Assembly (NCBI RefSeq): GCF_026340095.1
Contig: NZ_JAPEPO010000001.1
Span: forward strand, 4,791,001-4,855,000
Direction: 5' to 3'
DNA length: 64,000 nt
Source of the DNA: Streptomyces sp. NBC_01446
Lineage (GTDB): Bacteria; Actinomycetota; Actinomycetes; Streptomycetales; Streptomycetaceae
Part shown: positions 58,968 to 64,000 of the stretch, piece after piece
Layout of the letters: the number at the start of each line of letters is the position of its first letter
Position numbering within the stretch: position 1 is the stretch's first letter
Program-made: the position numbers and the translations under genes
The notes under the pieces: generated by a model
What the model saw: the letters and a program-made list of their open reading frames with translations, nothing else
What the model was told of the DNA's origin: nothing
The model's database searches: none

Positions 58968-59939
58968 ATGAGCGCTTCAGGCGGCACAAAAGCGATCGTG
59001 GCGGCACTCGCCGCCAACCTCGCGATCGCGGTAGCGAAATTCGTGGCGTTCCTCTTCAGCGGCTCGTCCTCGATGCTCGCCGAGAGCGTCCACTCGCTCG
59101 CCGACTCCGGCAACCAGGGCCTCCTGCTGCTCGGCGGCAAGAAGGCCCAACGCGAGGCGACCCCGCAACACCCCTTCGGCTACGGCCGCGAGCGCTACAT
59201 CTACGCCTTCCTCGTCTCCATCGTCCTCTTCTCGGTCGGCGGCATGTTCGCCGTCTACGAGGGCTACGAGAAGATCAAGCACCCGCACGCGCTCGAGAAC
59301 TGGTACTGGCCGATCGGCGTCCTCGTCTTCGCGATCATCGCCGAGGGCTTCTCGTTCCGTACCGCCATCAACGAGTCCAACGAGCTGCGCGGCAAGCTCA
59401 CCTGGTCCCAGTTCATCCGCCGCGCCAAGGCACCCGAGCTGCCCGTCGTCCTCCTTGAGGACTTCGGCGCGCTGATCGGTCTCGTCCTCGCGCTCGCCGG
59501 CACCGGCCTCGCCCTCGCCACCGACGACGGCCTCTGGGACGGCATCGGCACCCTGTGCATCGGCATCCTGCTCATCGCCATCGCGCTCGTGCTGGCCGCC
59601 GAGACCAAGTCGCTGCTCCTGGGCGAGGCCGCGGGCATCGACGACGTCAAGAAGATCGAGACCGCGCTCGTCGACGGAGACACCGTCACCCGCGTCATCC
59701 ACATGCGCACCCTCCACCTCGGCCCCGAGGAACTCCTCGTCGCCGCCAAGATCGCCGTCCAGCACGACGACACGGCCACCGAGGTCGCCAACGCCATCAA
59801 CGCCGCGGAGGCCCGCATCCGCGAGGCCGTCCCGATCGCCCGCGTGATCTACCTCGAACCGGACATCTACAACGAGGCGGCCGCCTCCGCCGGCGCCAAC
59901 CCGGCCAGGACCCCGGACAGCCCGACCTCGGACCACTAG
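58968..59939 (+). CDS. Cation diffusion facilitator (CDF) metal exporter
   Basis: A 323-residue CDF protein with six membrane helices and a cytoplasmic C-terminal domain. TM2 carries the metal site SSSMLAESVHSLADSGNQ (xxxS/H-x3-D type) with the second site in LLEDFGALIGLVLA. The ending ARVIYLEPDIYNE is common in this subgroup. It would export zinc, iron or manganese. Two copies of a gacggcgtacg word lie in the 128 bases before it, with no clear promoter. Confidence 0.9.
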   Translation: MSASGGTKAIVAALAANLAIAVAKFVAFLFSGSSSMLAESVHSLADSGNQGLLLLGGKKAQREATPQHPFGYGRERYIYAFLVSIVLFSVGGMFAVYEGYEKIKHPHALENWYWPIGVLVFAIIAEGFSFRTAINESNELRGKLTWSQFIRRAKAPELPVVLLEDFGALIGLVLALAGTGLALATDDGLWDGIGTLCIGILLIAIALVLAAETKSLLLGEAAGIDDVKKIETALVDGDTVTRVIHMRTLHLGPEELLVAAKIAVQHDDTATEVANAINAAEARIREAVPIARVIYLEPDIYNEAAASAGANPARTPDSPTSDH

Positions 59940-60207
59940 GCCCCCGACAGCGCGGACCCGGACGCCGGCTGACCTCCCCGCTCACGCCGGACCCAGAGGC
60001 GGGCTGGGTCCGGCTGAGCCGATCGGTGTAGATTCGTCACTGAGCCAGACGTCGCTGCTGATGGCGGTCGGGCGGCCCGCACGACGGGCCGGCCGAGGGA
60101 GAGAGGGCCTCCGACGGACTGCGCTGCGAGCGCCGGGCACTCGTATGTCCACCGCCGCAGACCAGCCATGCCCACCTCGACCCACCACCACGAGGAGCAA
60201 GCTCCCT
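59940..60207 (+). other. 5' region of sahH
   Basis: A gap of 268 bases. TAGATT (60031-60036) could be a -10 box with a long leader of about 165 bases. The leader is G/C rich and can fold. I looked for the SAH riboswitch consensus and did not find it with confidence. Confidence 0.45.
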
Positions 60208-61671
<1,464 letters not shown>

Positions 61672-61694
61672 TCCCGAGCGGACCCCGGTGCTAC

Positions 61695-61728
61695 GCAGGC
61701 CCCTCGCACTCCGGTGCGGGGGGCCTGC
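61695..61728 (+). terminator. sahH terminator
   Basis: A 15-bp stem (gcaggcccctcgcac with its complement, one G-T pair) on a 4-base loop, 24 bases past the stop codon. Confidence 0.85.
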
Positions 61729-61795
61729 CCCGTACCGGCCCGGCAACCCGCACCGTCCGACGTCCGCACGACCCCGAAGGACCTCGAGAGCCCCC

Positions 61796-62410
61796 ATGCC
61801 CCGCGGCCGCTATTCGCTCCACGACACCCACGACCACACCCCCCTCGGCGAAGAACACTTCCACTGCGCCCCCGGCCCCTCCGGCTGGCGCTACGTCTCC
61901 CAGACCATCACCCCCTCCGGCGACCACTCCGGCTCCGTCGACCTGGCCATCGACGAACTCGGCCGCCCCATCCGCCTCGAACTCAACGCGGCGAGCTGGC
62001 AGGTACGAGGAGCAGCCATCGACGGCGTCACCTGGGTACGCACCGACCCCACCGGCACCCACGCCACCGAGGGAAACGCCCCCGCGCACGCCTTCACCGG
62101 CACCTCGCCGGCCTTCCTCGTCGCCACCGCACGCCTGCTGCGCCTCACCCCCGCTTCCCCCGCGACCCGCGTCCGCCTGGTCCGCTTCACCGACCCCGTC
62201 CTGGCCCCCCTCACCCTCGACCAGTCCTGGGCCCTGCTGAAAACAGAAACACACGCCACTGACACCGGCCCCCTGAACGTCGACGAATACCAGGTCACAG
62301 ACCTGGACACGGGGGAACAACAGGCCGTCCACCTCGCCGGCGACGTGGTGCTCGCCGCCCCCGGCATCGAGCTCGAACACCTCGAATCCCCGCCCTCGAC
62401 CTTCGCCTGA
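61796..62410 (+). CDS. Conserved-looking protein of unknown function
   Basis: A 204-residue soluble protein with no signal peptide or membrane helix. It begins with a His/Asp-rich stretch (SLHDTHDHTPLGEEHFHC) and has a beta-rich middle (GWRYVSQTITPSGDHSGSVDLAIDELG, LVRFTDPVLAPLTLDQSW). The C-terminus reads DVVLAAPGIELEHLE. It may belong to a putative glycolipid-binding or calycin-like fold, judging from the repeated short strands, but I do not recognise the family. ATG 61796 has a weak gagag before it. The His-rich start could bind metal, which is a guess. Confidence 0.65.
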   Translation: MPRGRYSLHDTHDHTPLGEEHFHCAPGPSGWRYVSQTITPSGDHSGSVDLAIDELGRPIRLELNAASWQVRGAAIDGVTWVRTDPTGTHATEGNAPAHAFTGTSPAFLVATARLLRLTPASPATRVRLVRFTDPVLAPLTLDQSWALLKTETHATDTGPLNVDEYQVTDLDTGEQQAVHLAGDVVLAAPGIELEHLESPPSTFA

Positions 62411-62427
62411 GAGACGGCGGACCCCCG

Positions 62428-63366
62428 TCAGGCAGGCGGCACGAAACCCGTGCCCGGCCCCGCGTCCTCGCGAGGACGCGCAGGCGCGACATCGAAAGTG
62501 GGAGGCGCGGCCGCGACAGCCGGACCCCCAGGCTGCCCAACCGGCGCCCCGACACCCGGATACACCGGACCCGGCCCACCCACCGGACCCGCCCCGACCG
62601 GAGCCACCCCCGCCGCCCCGCCGCCGAACGCCCGCTGCGCATCCCGCGACTGCCGCTCATGCACCACCGCGGCCAAATACGCCGCAGGCGGCACCTCACG
62701 CGGCGCCGGAGCCCCCGTACACGCCGCCAGATCACCGGCAAGCCGCTCCGCCATCGCCCAGCCCACCTGCGGATCCAGCTGCCCCATCCGCGTCAGATAT
62801 GACCGGACCGCCAGCCACAGCCCGTCCGGCACCCCCGACAGATCGAGCCCGGCGAACCGCCCCACCAGCCACGGAGGCGGCGGAGGCACGAACCGCGCCG
62901 GCCCCGCCGGCACCCGCTCCCGCACGACGAGCGTCCCCGCGAACACGTCCCCGAGCCGCCGCCCCCGCTCGGACACCAGCGACGCGATGCACGCGACCAC
63001 CCCGAACGTCATGAGGATCTCCACGACCCCGACGGCCCCGCGCACCAGCGCGTGCCGGAACCGGATCGGCCCCCCGTCGTCCCGCACCACACGAAGTCCG
63101 CACGCCAGCTTGCCCAGCGAACGCCCATGGCTCAGCGTCTCCACCGCGATCGGCACCCCGACGAGCACCAGCACGAACGTCGCCACCGCCACAGCCGCGG
63201 CCGCCGCCTCGTCCAGGGAAGCGGTGGACGCCACGATCCCCATCGTCACCACGATGTACACGGTGAACGCCACGACGAGATCGATGACCACCGCCAACGC
63301 CCGACTGGGCAGCTTCGCGGGGCGCAGCTCAAGAGCCACCGCCTCGCCCGTCACAAGCTCACTCAC
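62428..63366 (-). CDS. RDD-family membrane protein
   Basis: A 312-residue protein with the RDD domain: KLPSRALAVVIDLVVAFTVYIVV carries the Arg and Asp that name the family, with LSHGRSLGKLACGLRVVRDDGGPI and ERGRRLGDVFAGTLVVRERVP to follow. Three to four helices are predicted. The C-terminal 90 residues are a Pro/Gly/Ala-rich tail. GTG 63366 has ggaagga eight bases upstream. It is divergent from the SpoIIM-like gene; these two families are often neighbours in actinobacteria. Confidence 0.9.
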   Translation of the reverse strand: MSELVTGEAVALELRPAKLPSRALAVVIDLVVAFTVYIVVTMGIVASTASLDEAAAAAVAVATFVLVLVGVPIAVETLSHGRSLGKLACGLRVVRDDGGPIRFRHALVRGAVGVVEILMTFGVVACIASLVSERGRRLGDVFAGTLVVRERVPAGPARFVPPPPPWLVGRFAGLDLSGVPDGLWLAVRSYLTRMGQLDPQVGWAMAERLAGDLAACTGAPAPREVPPAAYLAAVVHERQSRDAQRAFGGGAAGVAPVGAGPVGGPGPVYPGVGAPVGQPGGPAVAAAPPTFDVAPARPREDAGPGTGFVPPA

Positions 63367-63472
63367 GCCGGCCGTCCTTCCCTGCCCTGCCCTCGGAACC
63401 GCCAGTCTGCCAAGCTGAGGGCACATCGCGCCGCATAGCGGCAGCAACAGCAGCCGAGGAGCAGCCGACCCG

Positions 63473-64000
63473 ATGGACCTCGACGTCTTCGTGTCCGCCC
63501 ACCGAGCCGAGTGGGACCGCCTGGACGCGCTGCTGCGCCGCCGACGCCGCCTCACCGGCGCCGAAGCCGACGAACTCGTCACCCTCTACCAGCGGGCCGC
63601 GACCCACCTCTCCCTGATCCAGTCCAGCGCCCCGGACCCTCAGATATCCGGCCGCCTCACACAACTGGTGGCACGCGCGCGTAGTGCCGTGACAGGCACC
63701 CGCCGCGCCTCTTGGCGCGACGTGACCCGCTTCCTGACCCAAGGCTTCCCCGCGGCGGTCTACCGCTCCCGCCACTGGTGGGTCCCCACCGCCCTCCTCT
63801 CCACCGCGATAGCCGCCCTCCTGGGCTGGTGGATAGGAACGCACCCCGAAGTTCAGGCGTCGATCGCCGCCCCATCCGAACTGCGCGACCTCACGCGTCC
63901 GGGCGGCCAGTACGAGACCTATTACTCCAGCCACCCCGCAGCCTCTTTCGCCGCCCAGGTGTGGACGAACAACGCCCAGGCGGCCGCCATGTGCCTGGTC
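63473..64000 (+). CDS. Stage II sporulation protein M-like membrane protein, 3' truncated by the window
   Basis: The frame opens at ATG 63473 (gaggag about 11 bases upstream) and continues to the last base, giving 176 residues so far. The N-terminal part (MDLDVFVSAHRAEWDRLDAL...LVTLYQRAATHLSLIQS) and the following RHWWVPTALLSTAIAALLGWW helix match the SpoIIM/DUF95 family. In Bacillus SpoIIM belongs to the engulfment complex. In actinobacteria, SpoIIM-like proteins sit with RDD, MoxR and DUF58 genes. Not complete in this window. Confidence 0.85.
   Translation, partial: MDLDVFVSAHRAEWDRLDALLRRRRRLTGAEADELVTLYQRAATHLSLIQSSAPDPQISGRLTQLVARARSAVTGTRRASWRDVTRFLTQGFPAAVYRSRHWWVPTALLSTAIAALLGWWIGTHPEVQASIAAPSELRDLTRPGGQYETYYSSHPAASFAAQVWTNNAQAAAMCLV

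Noticed and set aside
60037..60207. SAH riboswitch in the sahH leader
   Set aside because: The leader is long and structured, and this riboswitch class is known before such genes. I could not line up the conserved core with confidence. A covariance-model search (Rfam RF01057) would decide.

Overview
This is a chromosomal core segment of a high-GC filamentous actinomycete, almost certainly a Streptomyces. The evidence is strong G/C bias at third codon positions, many GTG starts, ATGA/GTGA overlaps between genes, a near-canonical 87-residue WhiB, a sigma-B-type stress module, sortase-type surface proteins and five LytR-CpsA-Psr (LCP) genes. From memory, the gene order matches the whiB neighbourhood of S. 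coelicolor (hut genes - sigI - purEK - LCP cluster - fbiAB - whiB - manB - manA - sahH). I see no prophage, insertion sequence, CRISPR array, tRNA or rRNA.

Layout. 1-3.8 kb: end of an M20 amidohydrolase, then hutF and hutI (histidine degradation). 3.9-6.2 kb: a sigma-B-family sigma factor facing away from an anti-anti-sigma/anti-sigma ATPase pair that has its own sigma-B-type promoter. 6.3-10.5 kb: a coupled four-gene cluster of exported surface proteins, two with sortase signals. 10.6-15.2 kb: POT peptide transporter, two-component system, GtrA protein. 15.3-19.5 kb: purK-purE coupled to an M19 dipeptidase, then a paralogue that has lost most of its metal ligands. 19.6-23.2 kb: VOC protein and divergent CGNR regulator, nucleotide-sugar dehydrogenase, acyl-CoA dehydrogenase.

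23.4-28.1 kb is the most unusual block. It is a tight five-gene operon: a coiled-coil membrane protein, a small ExbD/MotB-like single-span protein, then a vWA protein, a PP2C phosphatase and a degenerate-motif protein kinase. The last three form a TerY-P triad. I read the whole as a possible membrane stator coupled to a phospho-signalling triad.

28.1-41.5 kb is devoted to the cell envelope: five LCP genes with a GT2 glycosyltransferase and a thioesterase between them, a TIGR03089 protein, an exported peptidoglycan amidase with an apparently leaderless promoter, and a GDP-mannose pyrophosphorylase-like enzyme. 41.5-46.3 kb: a HhH DNA glycosylase, fbiB-fbiA (coenzyme F420), cysteine dioxygenase and whiB. 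46.6-62.4 kb: a 1237-residue membrane glycosyltransferase with a DUF5719 partner, a degenerate zincin, DUF3499, lactate permease, manB, a Trm112-like protein, an SIS-domain protein, manA, a CDF transporter, sahH and an unknown protein. The window closes with an RDD membrane protein divergent from the start of a SpoIIM-like gene cut by the window edge.

Functionally, the mannose genes (manB, SIS, manA, guanylyltransferase) would supply GDP-mannose, the glycosyltransferases would use activated sugars, and the LCP proteins would attach glycopolymers to peptidoglycan. whiB and the LCP/amidase genes fit wall remodelling during sporulation septation. Gene calls come from reading the translations and motifs by eye; no database search was run.
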